From: Planctomycetaceae bacterium
GTDB taxonomy: Bacteria; Planctomycetota; Phycisphaerae; Phycisphaerales; SM1A02
Direction of reading: 5' to 3'
Length of the DNA: 38,355 bases
Assembly: GCA_947441435.1 (NCBI GenBank)
Contig: CANETX010000006.1
Coordinates: 1-38,355, forward strand
Under the pieces are notes generated by a model, which ran no database searches, had not been told where the DNA came from, and was given only the letters and a program-made list of their open reading frames with translations. Below, piece by piece: positions 1-8,573 of the stretch. The position numbers were made by a program, and so were the translations under genes. Numbering within the stretch: position 1 is the stretch's first letter; each line of letters starts with the position of its first letter.

Positions 1-203
1 CGATGCACGATCCGCGCATCGGACTCGCCAATCAGCCGCTCCATCCGCGATCGAACATTGTCGACCGCGGTCTCGATTGCGCAACTCATGGCGACAATGA
101 GCGCCGAAGCGACGCACACGGCGAACGCCACAAGCAGCGAGCGTCCCGGTCTACCCGAGAAGCTCAGACGCGCGAGATGCCAGACTGGTTGGATCGAGGC
201 CAT
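1..203 (-). CDS. ABC transporter permease, FtsX/MacB-like (N-terminal part; runs off window edge)
   Basis: Minus-strand reading from ATG at 203 gives MASIQPVWHLARLSFSGRPGRSLLVAFAVCVASALIVAMSCAIETAVDNVRSRMERLIGESDARIVH: a cytoplasmic stretch, one TM helix and a periplasmic start typical of FtsX-like permeases. It directly follows a LolD-like ATPase. Confidence 0.7.
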   Translation of the reverse strand, partial: MASIQPVWHLARLSFSGRPGRSLLVAFAVCVASALIVAMSCAIETAVDNVRSRMERLIGESDARIVH

Positions 204-924
204 GGCTGTCGAATGCTCCGACGACTCTCCCGTCCTTGAGAACGAACGTCTTGCGGCAGTGGGCGGCGGCGAGCGGCTCGTGGGTCACCATGAGCGCGAT
301 GATCTGGCGGCGCCGGGCAATGTCTTCGAGCACTCCCCACAGCGTTTCGCTCGACGCAGAGTCAAGGCTGCCGGTGGGTTCGTCCGCCAACAGCACGGGA
401 GGTTCGAAGAGAAGGGCGCGTGCAATCGCCACGCGCTGCTGTTCCCCGCCGGAGAGGGCCTCGGGCCGATGATGCACGCGCTCGCCAACGCCGAGTTCCT
501 CGAGAAGCGCGAGTCCGCGCGGGATCACTTCGGCCCGCGCACGCCCATCGAGGACCCCAGGAAGGATCGCGTTCCCCAAGGCATCGAGCGTGGGCAGCAG
601 ATTGAACTGCTGAAAGACAATTCCGATCGAGCGCCTTCGATAGCGCACGAGGGCCGCTTCATCCATCGCGTGAACCCCTTGGCCGGACACCCAGATCTCT
701 CCGGCGTCGGGGCGATCGAGCGCCGCCATCAGGTGAAGAAGGGTGCTCTTCCCGCTGCCCGAACGACCCATGATCGCATAGAAGCCCGGTTCCTCGATCG
801 TGAGGTCGACTCCCCGCAGCGCCTCGACGCCGCGGCGCGGTCCACTCCCCCCGCGAGTGACAAATCTCTTTTCAACCCCACGGATCCGAATCGATGGATC
901 AGTGGACCCGGTGCTTGGAGTCAT
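151..924 (-). CDS. ABC transporter ATP-binding protein (LolD/MacB-type)
   Basis: Walker A GRSGSGKST, signature LSGGEQQRVAIARAL, Walker B VLLADEPTGSLD. Confidence 0.93.
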   Translation of the reverse strand: MTPSTGSTDPSIRIRGVEKRFVTRGGSGPRRGVEALRGVDLTIEEPGFYAIMGRSGSGKSTLLHLMAALDRPDAGEIWVSGQGVHAMDEAALVRYRRRSIGIVFQQFNLLPTLDALGNAILPGVLDGRARAEVIPRGLALLEELGVGERVHHRPEALSGGEQQRVAIARALLFEPPVLLADEPTGSLDSASSETLWGVLEDIARRRQIIALMVTHEPLAAAHCRKTFVLKDGRVVGAFDSHGLDPTSLASRASELLG

Positions 925-1282
925 ACGTCGAGGCGTCCATGAGCCCGGCCAGCCGCGACAAATCCGTCGCCTTGACCTTCACGAGCCACCCCTTCCCGAA
1001 CGGATCGGAGTTGACGAGCGAGGCATCGGAGGCGAGCGCGGTGTTGATTTCGACGATCGAGCCGCCCACGGCGCTGTAGACGTCGCTTGTGGTCTTGACG
1101 CTCTCGACTTCGCCGAGGCTTCCTCCGGCTGCGACCGCCGTCCCCGCGGGCTTCATCTGGACGTAGGTGACATCAGTCAGTTCGTTGGCTGCGAACTGGG
1201 TGATGCCGACAGTGACGGTGTCGCCTTCGACCCGGAACCACTCATGCGACTCGGTGAATTTCAGATTGGCGGGGCTGGCCAT
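899..1282 (-). CDS. gcvH: Glycine cleavage system H protein
   Basis: 127 aa; lipoylation motif ...GEVESVKTTSDVYSAVGGSIVEIN; N-terminus FTESHEWFRVEGDTVTVGITQFA. Confidence 0.95.
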   Translation of the reverse strand: MASPANLKFTESHEWFRVEGDTVTVGITQFAANELTDVTYVQMKPAGTAVAAGGSLGEVESVKTTSDVYSAVGGSIVEINTALASDASLVNSDPFGKGWLVKVKATDLSRLAGLMDASTYDSKHRVH

Positions 1283-1358
1283 GGGGCGAAAACTCCTTGT
1301 GGGGGAGTGGGATCATAGCGCCCTGATATCCTCAGGCGAGCGAGACCTCGGGTCATCT

Positions 1359-2150
1359 ATGAGCAGTTCGATCCTCCTTTCACTTTGCGCCGGCTGCACG
1401 CTGTCGCCGCTGCCAAGGAAGGGTGAGCCGCTCGCCTTCTTCGACATCCCGCGATTCACCGCCGAGGAATTGGAACTGCGCGGACTCATCATTCCGGTTG
1501 AACTCGTGCGGGGCCGCCCCGCGACCGACCTTGAAAAGTTCCGGGACGAAGCGGACCGCGCCCACTGCCCCTGCCTCACACTGATTCAGGACGCTCCGAT
1601 CGACTTCATGTTGGAGGGCGATGGTGCGGCCAAGACGCTGCACGCACTCATGCGTGCGGCCAAGCTGCTCGGGTGCAGCGAAGTTGCGATTCGGCCGCTC
1701 CTGACCGTGGAGTCCTCCGACCGAGTCGTCGCGACGATCAAGGCCGCGCTCCATTCGGTGCAGGCCCAGGACATCGACCTTCTCCTTCGACCAATGGCCG
1801 ACCCCGCCGGCGATTCGACGCTTCTCGTCGAGACCATCAAGAAGATCGGCGGATTCCACATCGGAGCGATGCCGAGTTTCGCGCATGCAGCAGCGACCGG
1901 CGAGGGTCTCGATGCGCTGCGGCGGCTCGCGCCGTACGCCGGTGCGATCGAAGTGTCGATCGCAGGCTTTGACAAGGACGGAGTCCACACCAAGTGGGAC
2001 CTCGATGGGTACGTCGAAGGACTCATCCAGTACGGCTACACCAACAAGTTTGCGATCAATTGGGAAGGGAAGACCAATTGGGTCGCGGGCATCGAGAAGG
2101 CGCGCGATCGCCTCTGGCAGCTCACGGGCCGCGAGGATCCCGTCACATGA
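1359..2150 (+). CDS. Sugar phosphate isomerase/epimerase-like TIM-barrel protein
   Basis: ORF ending at 2150; likely start ATG at 1359 (MSSSILLSLCAGCTLSPLPRKGEPLAFFDIPRFTAEELELRG...). Overall pattern resembles the xylose isomerase-like/AP endonuclease 2 superfamily. Confidence 0.6.
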   Translation: MSSSILLSLCAGCTLSPLPRKGEPLAFFDIPRFTAEELELRGLIIPVELVRGRPATDLEKFRDEADRAHCPCLTLIQDAPIDFMLEGDGAAKTLHALMRAAKLLGCSEVAIRPLLTVESSDRVVATIKAALHSVQAQDIDLLLRPMADPAGDSTLLVETIKKIGGFHIGAMPSFAHAAATGEGLDALRRLAPYAGAIEVSIAGFDKDGVHTKWDLDGYVEGLIQYGYTNKFAINWEGKTNWVAGIEKARDRLWQLTGREDPVT

Positions 2151-2860
2151 GCGCGTCGGTCATCGTCACCATCGATGGCCCCGCCGGAACCGGCAAGTCT
2201 TCGGCTGCGGCGGCGCTGTCGCAGCGGCTCGGCTTCGACATGCTCGACACGGGGGCGATGTATCGGGCGGTCGCGCTCCTCGCGATCGAGCGCGGAGTCT
2301 CCGAGAACGATGGTGCGGGTCTCGCCCGGGTGATGGATGCCAGTCACATCGACGTCGACTTCTCCTCGCGGCCGCCGGCGATCACGCTTGATGGACGAGA
2401 TGTCGGACAGCGCATCCGACAGGTGGACATCACTGGCATCGTTTCGCGCATTGCCTCCCACCACGAGGTGAGGGTGCGCATGGTCGACGCGCAGCGCGCG
2501 GTCGCGGCGATGCACGCGCGGCTGATCACCGAGGGGCGGGATCAGGGGACGGTCGTCTTTCCGACGGCCGCGCTGCGGATTTGGCTTGACGCGCGTCCCG
2601 AGACGCGGGCCAGGCGCCGGGCGGATGAGTTGACGGCCAGTGGTGTCGCAGTCGAGTTCGCCACGGTCCTTGCCGACATCATCGCCCGTGACGCATCCGA
2701 CCGCGGCCGAGCGGAGGGTCCCCTTGCTTGTCCCGTCGGCGCGGTCTGTCTCGACACCAGCGATCTCTCGTTCGCGGAGGTCGTTGACGAACTCGAGCGG
2801 GCTGTCCGCGCGCGGCTCCCCTGCTTGTCAGTGGGCTGCGGCTGCGGGGGCTCTCGTTGA
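2147..2860 (+). CDS. cmk: Cytidylate kinase
   Basis: MSASVIVTIDGPAGTGKSSAAAALSQRLGFDMLDTGAMYRAVA...LITEGRDQGTVVFPTAALRIWLDA; ATGA overlap with the upstream gene. Confidence 0.93.
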   Translation: MSASVIVTIDGPAGTGKSSAAAALSQRLGFDMLDTGAMYRAVALLAIERGVSENDGAGLARVMDASHIDVDFSSRPPAITLDGRDVGQRIRQVDITGIVSRIASHHEVRVRMVDAQRAVAAMHARLITEGRDQGTVVFPTAALRIWLDARPETRARRRADELTASGVAVEFATVLADIIARDASDRGRAEGPLACPVGAVCLDTSDLSFAEVVDELERAVRARLPCLSVGCGCGGSR

Positions 2861-3588
2861 CGGTGGTGTTCGACCACCATGCCCGCGCTCCGGGCTGCAC
2901 CCACCGTCGGATGCTCCTCTGGGATCTCGGCGTCGCGTTCTGCCAGGCGGCACTCGCGTGGCGATACGGCCTGAGGATCGAGGGACGCGAGCACATCCCC
3001 ACGACCGGTCCCGTCATCTTCGTCGCGAATCATCAGTCCCTTCTTGACCCGATGATTCACGGCGTTGCGGCCACCGCCCGCGCCCCGAGACCGATGGCCA
3101 AGGAGTCCCTCTTTCGCATCCCGCTCCTCGGATGGTTCCTGAAGGAAGTCGGCTGCATCAGCGTGCGCGAGCAGGGGGCCAATCGCGACTCGCTTCGCGC
3201 GGCGCTCGACGAGTTGTTGGCGGGGCGCACTGTGCTTCTCTATCCCGAGGGGAGGCGCTCCGATGACGGTGAAGTCAAGGCTTTCCAAAGAGGGATCGAG
3301 TTCCTGCTGCGCAAGAGCAACGCCTCGATCGTCCCGATGGGGGTCGATGGCGCCTTTGCGGCGTGGCCACGCAGCCAGAAGTATCCGGCGTGGCGGGGAC
3401 GAGTCTGGGCGATCATCGGCCCGGCGATTCCCCCGAACGAAGTGGAACGGCTCCTCGTCGACCCGGCGGCAGGTCTTGCCTCGCTGCGAGACCGCGTCGA
3501 CTCGCTCATGCGCCAGTGCCGAGCGAGACTCGCTGACAGAGCCGGTTCCGGGGACCAATTGGGCGAGGTCGATCCATGGCTCTCGTGA
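2857..3588 (+). CDS. plsC: 1-acyl-sn-glycerol-3-phosphate acyltransferase (PlsC family); start TTG 2857 or ATG 2911
   Basis: NHX4D motif NHQSLLDP; LYPEGRRSDDGEVKAFQRG motif; follows cmk, a common pairing. Confidence 0.9.
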   Translation: MTVVFDHHARAPGCTHRRMLLWDLGVAFCQAALAWRYGLRIEGREHIPTTGPVIFVANHQSLLDPMIHGVAATARAPRPMAKESLFRIPLLGWFLKEVGCISVREQGANRDSLRAALDELLAGRTVLLYPEGRRSDDGEVKAFQRGIEFLLRKSNASIVPMGVDGAFAAWPRSQKYPAWRGRVWAIIGPAIPPNEVERLLVDPAAGLASLRDRVDSLMRQCRARLADRAGSGDQLGEVDPWLS

Positions 3589-4841
3589 GGCGCACCCCCG
3601 ATGGTGCGGATGGCGGTGGCGCAAGGCGAGACCTCTCGCCGCGGGAAGCCGCCTGCGCCGTCGCGGGCCGTCTCGCCGATCGTGGACATGTCGCCTACTT
3701 CGCAGGGGGATGCGTTCGCGACGCCCTGCTCAAGTTGGAGCCCGCCGACTACGACATCGCCACGAGCGCGACCCCCGAGGAGATTCGGGCGGTCTTTCGT
3801 TCCTCGCGCGGAGTCGGCGAGAGTTTCGGCGTGAACCTAATCCGACTCGGCGGACGGACGATCGAGGTCGCGACCTTCCGTTCGGAGGGCGAGTACACCG
3901 ACGGTCGTCGGCCCTCCCATGTCACCTTCAGTTCGGCCGAAGCGGATGCCCGACGACGCGACTTCTCGATCAACGGTCTCTTCGAGGATCCCCGCACTGG
4001 CAAGGTCATCGACTTTGTTGGTGGGCAGGCCGATCTCGCCGCAGGACTTCTTCGCGCCATCGACGATCCCGACCGACGGATGCAGGAGGATCGCCTGCGC
4101 ACACTGCGCGCCGCGCGGTTCGCGGCGCGGTTCTCCCTCAAGGTGGATCCCGTGACGGAGGCAGCCGTCGTCAAGTACGCCCCTGATCTCGCGGGAGTGA
4201 GCCGCGAGCGCGTCGGCGTGGAATTCAGGCGCATGATGGATCATCCATCGCGCAGCGTTGCCGCCGAACTCATCGAGCGATGGGGGCTTGACGCCGGATG
4301 CCTCGGCGAGTCGAACTCGACGGGTCCGCTCGTGCGACTCTCGGGAGTTGGGGAGGTGACGCCGTTCTTCGCGGCGCTGGCCGCGTGGCGGCTCGACCGC
4401 GCGGGTCGGACTCCGCCCGCAGGATCCGGCGCGTGGCATCGCGCACTCATGCTCTCCAATCGCGAACGCGACGACTTCACGTCGACACTGGAGTCAGTCG
4501 CCGCGATTGACGCGAGTTGGGACGCATCCACCGTCAGCGCACGCAAGAGGCTCGCCGCGCAATCCACATTCGCCGCAAGCCTCGCGATCGCGGCTGCCGC
4601 GAATCCCGACCGCGGCCGAGAAGTGCGCGCCGAGGTCGAGTCGCTGGAGGGGTCCCACGGCGGCGTGGCACCAGATCCCTTCGTGACCGGCCACGATCTC
4701 ATTGCGATGGGTGCGGTCCCCGGACCACTCTTCAAGGAACTCCTCGACTCGCTCTACGACGCGCAACTCGAGGGACAGGTCGTGACCCGCGAGGAGGCGC
4801 ACATTCGTGCGCGAAGTCGCTTGGCGGACGTAAAAAACTGA
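3576..4841 (+). CDS. CCA tRNA nucleotidyltransferase / poly(A) polymerase family protein
   Basis: AYFAGGCVRDALLKLEPADYDIATSATPEEIRAVF nucleotidyltransferase motif; RRRDFSINGLFEDPRTGKVIDFVGGQADL; EDRLRTLRAARFAARF. Confidence 0.93.
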   Translation: MALVRRTPDGADGGGARRDLSPREAACAVAGRLADRGHVAYFAGGCVRDALLKLEPADYDIATSATPEEIRAVFRSSRGVGESFGVNLIRLGGRTIEVATFRSEGEYTDGRRPSHVTFSSAEADARRRDFSINGLFEDPRTGKVIDFVGGQADLAAGLLRAIDDPDRRMQEDRLRTLRAARFAARFSLKVDPVTEAAVVKYAPDLAGVSRERVGVEFRRMMDHPSRSVAAELIERWGLDAGCLGESNSTGPLVRLSGVGEVTPFFAALAAWRLDRAGRTPPAGSGAWHRALMLSNRERDDFTSTLESVAAIDASWDASTVSARKRLAAQSTFAASLAIAAAANPDRGREVRAEVESLEGSHGGVAPDPFVTGHDLIAMGAVPGPLFKELLDSLYDAQLEGQVVTREEAHIRARSRLADVKN

Positions 4842-4856
4842 GGACGGCAAAGGAGG

Positions 4857-4872
4857 CGCGCGGGCCCGCGCG
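4857..4872. repeat. 16-bp perfect, 100% GC palindrome CGCGCGGGCCCGCGCG in the intergenic gap upstream of the first ClpP-fold gene
   Basis: Read directly; each half is the exact reverse complement of the other. Confidence 0.85.
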
Positions 4873-4889
4873 ACTATGATCTTGCCGCC

Positions 4890-6200
4890 ATGAATCTCCT
4901 CCTGTCAGCACTGGTGACGGCCGCCACGCTCTCTGCTGGATCGACCCAGGTATGGGCGATTCAATCGAAGCCATCTGCAACCCCTCCGGCAGCAAAGCCG
5001 GCAGCTCGGCCGGAAGGGAAGCCTGCGACAGCGAAGCCCGCGTCAACCAAGCCCGGCACGACTCCTCCGGCCAAACCTGCGGCGACACCTGCGGCGGTCC
5101 CACCCCCGATTGCATCGGGAGAGCAGCCCAAGTCGGTCTACGTCGTCCCGATGGGATTCCCCGGCACCGGCCAATTCGGACTCGATATCCATCCCTCGGT
5201 CTACGAAAAGGTCGCGGCGGACATCGCCGAGAAGCATCCCGACATCGTGGTCTACGTCCTTCACTCGGCGGACGTCGATCAGGTGGCCTACATGGGAGAC
5301 GATCCGACGGAGCGCGGAATCTTCGAGGATGACTCGATGCGCGACGGGATGCGCAAGCTGAAGGAAGCCGTCAAGCAAGCAGGCGCCGAACAGGTGATGG
5401 TGATCCGTGATGCGGTCGGCTACGGCGCGCTCCTCGGGCTCTACTGGCCCGACATGTACATGACCAGCCGGGCGCGACTCGCGGGGCTCAACCGCATTCA
5501 GGAGCGGACCCAAGTCGAGGACACGGAAGTGCGCGCGAAGTTCCAAGAGGCGTTCGTCGGCATCTGCAACGGGTTCCTCGTGTCGGGCGGATATCCCGAT
5601 GTGATCGGTCTCGCCATGATGCGTCCCGAGAAATTCCTGAGCGCGACCTTCCGCGGGCGAGAAATCGTTTGGGCCGACAACGACAAGGGGGCATGGATCG
5701 TCGACAACGTCAAGGACCGAGTCGCCGGATTCGATGCGCAGTCCGCCGAGGAACTCGGGCTCTCCGACGGCACCGTCGCTGACGAGGATGGCGCCATGTT
5801 GGAAGACCTCATGTTCCAGCGTGGGGTCCGCGAGTTCGACCGCATGGACAAGGACGGCGAAGTCCTCGTGAAGGCCTACATCGACGGTTGGCGCAAGGCG
5901 CTCGAAGAGGCGCGAAAGTCCATGGAGTCGTTCGAGGAGGCGATGGGGAATGCCGTTGGCAAGGATGAGAAGCGGTACCTGAGCCAGGCGCGCACCATCC
6001 TCGAGAAGGTCCTCGCGCTGTTCAAGAAGTACCCCGCCGTGGCCATGCGCGCCCGCTCGTTCGGCGCGGGCAAGTTGCAAATCGAGGTCGAACTCGAGCG
6101 AATCAAGGAACGGATCCGCGGGCTCTCGAAGTCCGCGCCGACCGGCACCGGAGGCTCCGGCAAGGGCCCCACAGGCCCCGGCCTCGGCGCCGGCGGCTGA
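4890..6200 (+). CDS. Secreted ClpP/SppA-fold-like protein, probable pseudoenzyme
   Basis: N-terminal signal-like segment, then an Ala/Pro/Lys-rich linker and a domain colinear with the next gene. The expected Ser region reads DAVGYGALLGLYWPDMYM. Confidence 0.6.
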   Translation: MNLLLSALVTAATLSAGSTQVWAIQSKPSATPPAAKPAARPEGKPATAKPASTKPGTTPPAKPAATPAAVPPPIASGEQPKSVYVVPMGFPGTGQFGLDIHPSVYEKVAADIAEKHPDIVVYVLHSADVDQVAYMGDDPTERGIFEDDSMRDGMRKLKEAVKQAGAEQVMVIRDAVGYGALLGLYWPDMYMTSRARLAGLNRIQERTQVEDTEVRAKFQEAFVGICNGFLVSGGYPDVIGLAMMRPEKFLSATFRGREIVWADNDKGAWIVDNVKDRVAGFDAQSAEELGLSDGTVADEDGAMLEDLMFQRGVREFDRMDKDGEVLVKAYIDGWRKALEEARKSMESFEEAMGNAVGKDEKRYLSQARTILEKVLALFKKYPAVAMRARSFGAGKLQIEVELERIKERIRGLSKSAPTGTGGSGKGPTGPGLGAGG

Positions 6201-6206
6201 GCGCTT

Positions 6207-6260
6207 GCATGACCCGCATGACCTGCATGACCAGAGTGACACGCATGACAAGCCTGACAC
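6207..6260. repeat. Intergenic 9-bp tandem repeat, six copies (consensus GCATGACMN, copies 4-6 degenerate)
   Basis: Read directly: GCATGACCC GCATGACCT GCATGACCA GAGTGACAC GCATGACAA GCCTGACAC. Confidence 0.85.
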
Positions 6261-6274
6261 ACCTCTCCATCACC

Positions 6275-7399
6275 ATGAAGTACAGACTGACCATCGTTGC
6301 TTGCCTCGCCGCACTCGCCTCTGGCCCCGCCGCGTTTGCCCAGACGAAACCCGCGGCGCCGAAGAGTCCGGCGACGACCGCGAAACCGGCCGGAACGCAG
6401 TCCAAGTCGGGCGCCAAGTCGGATACGACTCCTCCCGGAGCCGCTGCCGATGTGGTCGCCAAGAAGACGCAGGTCTTCGTCCTTCCCCTCGACGGCATGG
6501 TCGGCGTCGGGCTGCGGCACGAAGAGATGGAGGAAGTGGCGAAGCTCGCAGACACTTTTGGACCAGGGCAAATCATCGTGATCCGGGTGAATTCCAACGG
6601 CGGACTCGTGATCGAGGGTGACAAGATCAGCGAATCCCTGAGCCGGATCAAGCAGCAGCACCGACTCGTGGCGTGGGTCGAGAAGGCGATCTCGGGAGGG
6701 GCATTCACTGCACTCTGCGCCGACGAGATCTACTTCATGCCTGAGGCGGCCCTCGGCTCGATCACCATGCTTTCCGGGCAGACGGAGGTCGCTGCCGTGC
6801 GTGAGGACTGGAAGGCGCGAGTCGCCGAAGCGTGCGCATTGGGGGGACGCGATCCGAAGATCGGCCCGGCGATGGTGCACTCGGCCGTCGAACTCTCTTA
6901 CGAGAAGGACCCCAAGACAGGGAAGGTCACCTTCTACAACGACTACACACACGAGTTCAAGCTCTCCGACAACCACGAGAACCTCGACTTCAGCGCGGCG
7001 ACGGCGGAGCACTCTGGGTTTTCTGAAGGGACTGCGGCGACCGAGCAGGAACTGTTCCTCGCGCTCGGAGTCGATGACACCGAGAAGTTCCAGATCAATG
7101 ACGCCGGCAAGAAGATCGCGGCGAAGTGGCAGAAACTCATCAAGGGAGCGCACGACGAAGTGCCTCTCTTGATCCAGAAGCGCGAAATCGAAGGGACGTC
7201 CGGGGGCGGCATCGCGTTCCTCCAGGCGCGCATCCGCAACACCCAGAAGATCATCGACTGGTTCAAGAAGGCAAAGCCCGCCATGATCTACGAGCTCAAT
7301 GTCGGCGAGCGTGCCATCGAGCAGCTCGAGCTGGAGATCAAGGAGATGCGCAAGCAGATCAAGGAGATGCAGGCGGCACAAGGCGCGGCCGGCAACTGA
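6275..7399 (+). CDS. Secreted SDH/ClpP-fold serine protease-like protein
   Basis: Signal peptide MKYRLTIVACLAALASGPAAFAQ; KPA-rich linker; IIVIRVNSNGGLVIEGDKISESL and EKAISGGAFTALCADEIYFMPEAALGSITML match the SppA/NfeD/ClpP-class pattern (Gly-rich oxyanion strand, SGG nucleophile elbow, ADEIY). Confidence 0.75.
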   Translation: MKYRLTIVACLAALASGPAAFAQTKPAAPKSPATTAKPAGTQSKSGAKSDTTPPGAAADVVAKKTQVFVLPLDGMVGVGLRHEEMEEVAKLADTFGPGQIIVIRVNSNGGLVIEGDKISESLSRIKQQHRLVAWVEKAISGGAFTALCADEIYFMPEAALGSITMLSGQTEVAAVREDWKARVAEACALGGRDPKIGPAMVHSAVELSYEKDPKTGKVTFYNDYTHEFKLSDNHENLDFSAATAEHSGFSEGTAATEQELFLALGVDDTEKFQINDAGKKIAAKWQKLIKGAHDEVPLLIQKREIEGTSGGGIAFLQARIRNTQKIIDWFKKAKPAMIYELNVGERAIEQLELEIKEMRKQIKEMQAAQGAAGN

Positions 7400-7411
7400 G
7401 GTAGGCCGGGC

Positions 7412-8449
7412 TCAACCGACTTCGCGGCGCTGGAAGAGGGCGATGGCGAGCGCGAGCGCCGCGCACACCATCAGCGCCCCATATGCCATCACCCGCCCGA
7501 AGTACTCGAGCGGAATCTGCTGAGCCTGATTGACGGCATCGACCACCCAGAAGACCTGAAAGTTTGGGACGATCGCGTACGCCGTCTTCATTGCCGAGAG
7601 TTCGAAGAGGTCCGCCCCCGTCGCCGTGGTCCCGGCCGCCTCGCGCACGGCAATGGCCTGCTCGATGGCGTGGAGCCGTCGACCAATGATCCAGTCCGAG
7701 AGAAGCCCGATGAGCAGCGTCGCGAGGGTGGCACTGAGCGTCAAGACGCGGCCGAGCCGCGTGCTCACCGCGATCGCGACGGCGGCGAGGACCGAGAGTG
7801 CCATCGCCATCAGCAGGACCGCGGCCCACAATTCAAGGCGAAACTCCGTCGCGATCTCGATCACATTCCACTGAGGATCGAAGAGGAGGCTGAAGCCATA
7901 GGCCACAAGCAGAAGCGGCCCACCGAGCAGCACGGTCACCGCCCCAAAGTTCCGCCCATAGAAATAGTTGCACCACGTCGCGGTGGCGATCGTCAGGACG
8001 GCCGCCGCCACGCCGAAGAGCACGCAGGGCCATCCCACCGGTGTCGCCGCGGTCTGGATGACGCCGTGAACTTCGACGAGGAAGAACGCCATCGCGGGGA
8101 GGGCGATCGACGCCAAGAGGGCCACCACGACTCCGGCGTACTTGCCCACGATGAATGTCGCCCGAGCCACAGGTTTCGACACGACCGTCAGGACCGTTCG
8201 ATTGGTGATCTCTTCATCGATGACGCTCGTGGCCAGAAACGCCGCCAAGAGCGCCCCAGCCATGAAGATCGTGGAGAGGCCGATGTCGACATACATCCGC
8301 TGATCGTCACTCATGGTGAATGCGGCGAACTGGTTGCTCAGGAACACCAAGAGCGTCGCCGCCCCCACGACAATCAGCGTGATGGGTTGTCGGACGCACT
8401 CCAGAAAGGTGTTCCGCGCGATCGTGAGGAACTGCTCGAGGAAGACCAT
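7412..8449 (-). CDS. ABC-2-type membrane permease
   Basis: MVFLEQFLTIARNTFLECVRQPITLIVVGAATLLVFLSN...DEEITNRTVLTVVSKPVARATFIVGKYAGV...; about 6 hydrophobic segments; typical ABC-2 permease pattern. Confidence 0.8.
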   Translation of the reverse strand: MVFLEQFLTIARNTFLECVRQPITLIVVGAATLLVFLSNQFAAFTMSDDQRMYVDIGLSTIFMAGALLAAFLATSVIDEEITNRTVLTVVSKPVARATFIVGKYAGVVVALLASIALPAMAFFLVEVHGVIQTAATPVGWPCVLFGVAAAVLTIATATWCNYFYGRNFGAVTVLLGGPLLLVAYGFSLLFDPQWNVIEIATEFRLELWAAVLLMAMALSVLAAVAIAVSTRLGRVLTLSATLATLLIGLLSDWIIGRRLHAIEQAIAVREAAGTTATGADLFELSAMKTAYAIVPNFQVFWVVDAVNQAQQIPLEYFGRVMAYGALMVCAALALAIALFQRREVG

Positions 8450-8573
8450 GGACTCAGAGGGCAAGGGTAGCGAACCCGGGCATGGGTGGGGTCGTACCCT
8501 CAACGAGGCAGCCCCCTCGAAAACCCCATACGATCGACTGACTCGCGACTCCACGAGCCCCCAAAGGCCCCAG

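Noticed and set aside
58-942. 294-aa plus-strand ORF
   Set aside because: Antisense to the LolD-like ATPase.
3240-4186. Frameshifted alternative ORFs (3263-4186 +, 3240-3689 -) as a nested gene
   Set aside because: They overlap plsC and the CCA gene whose motifs are intact; Arg/Ser-rich out-of-frame artefacts.
6207-6260. Possible CRISPR-like array
   Set aside because: 9-bp units without spacers; a simple tandem repeat.
5876-7381. 501-aa minus-strand ORF opposite the ClpP-fold genes
   Set aside because: Shadow ORF; Leu/Asp/Arg-rich antisense sequence with no recognisable domain, and HACHSGHAGHAGHAS is just the 9-bp repeat read in reverse.
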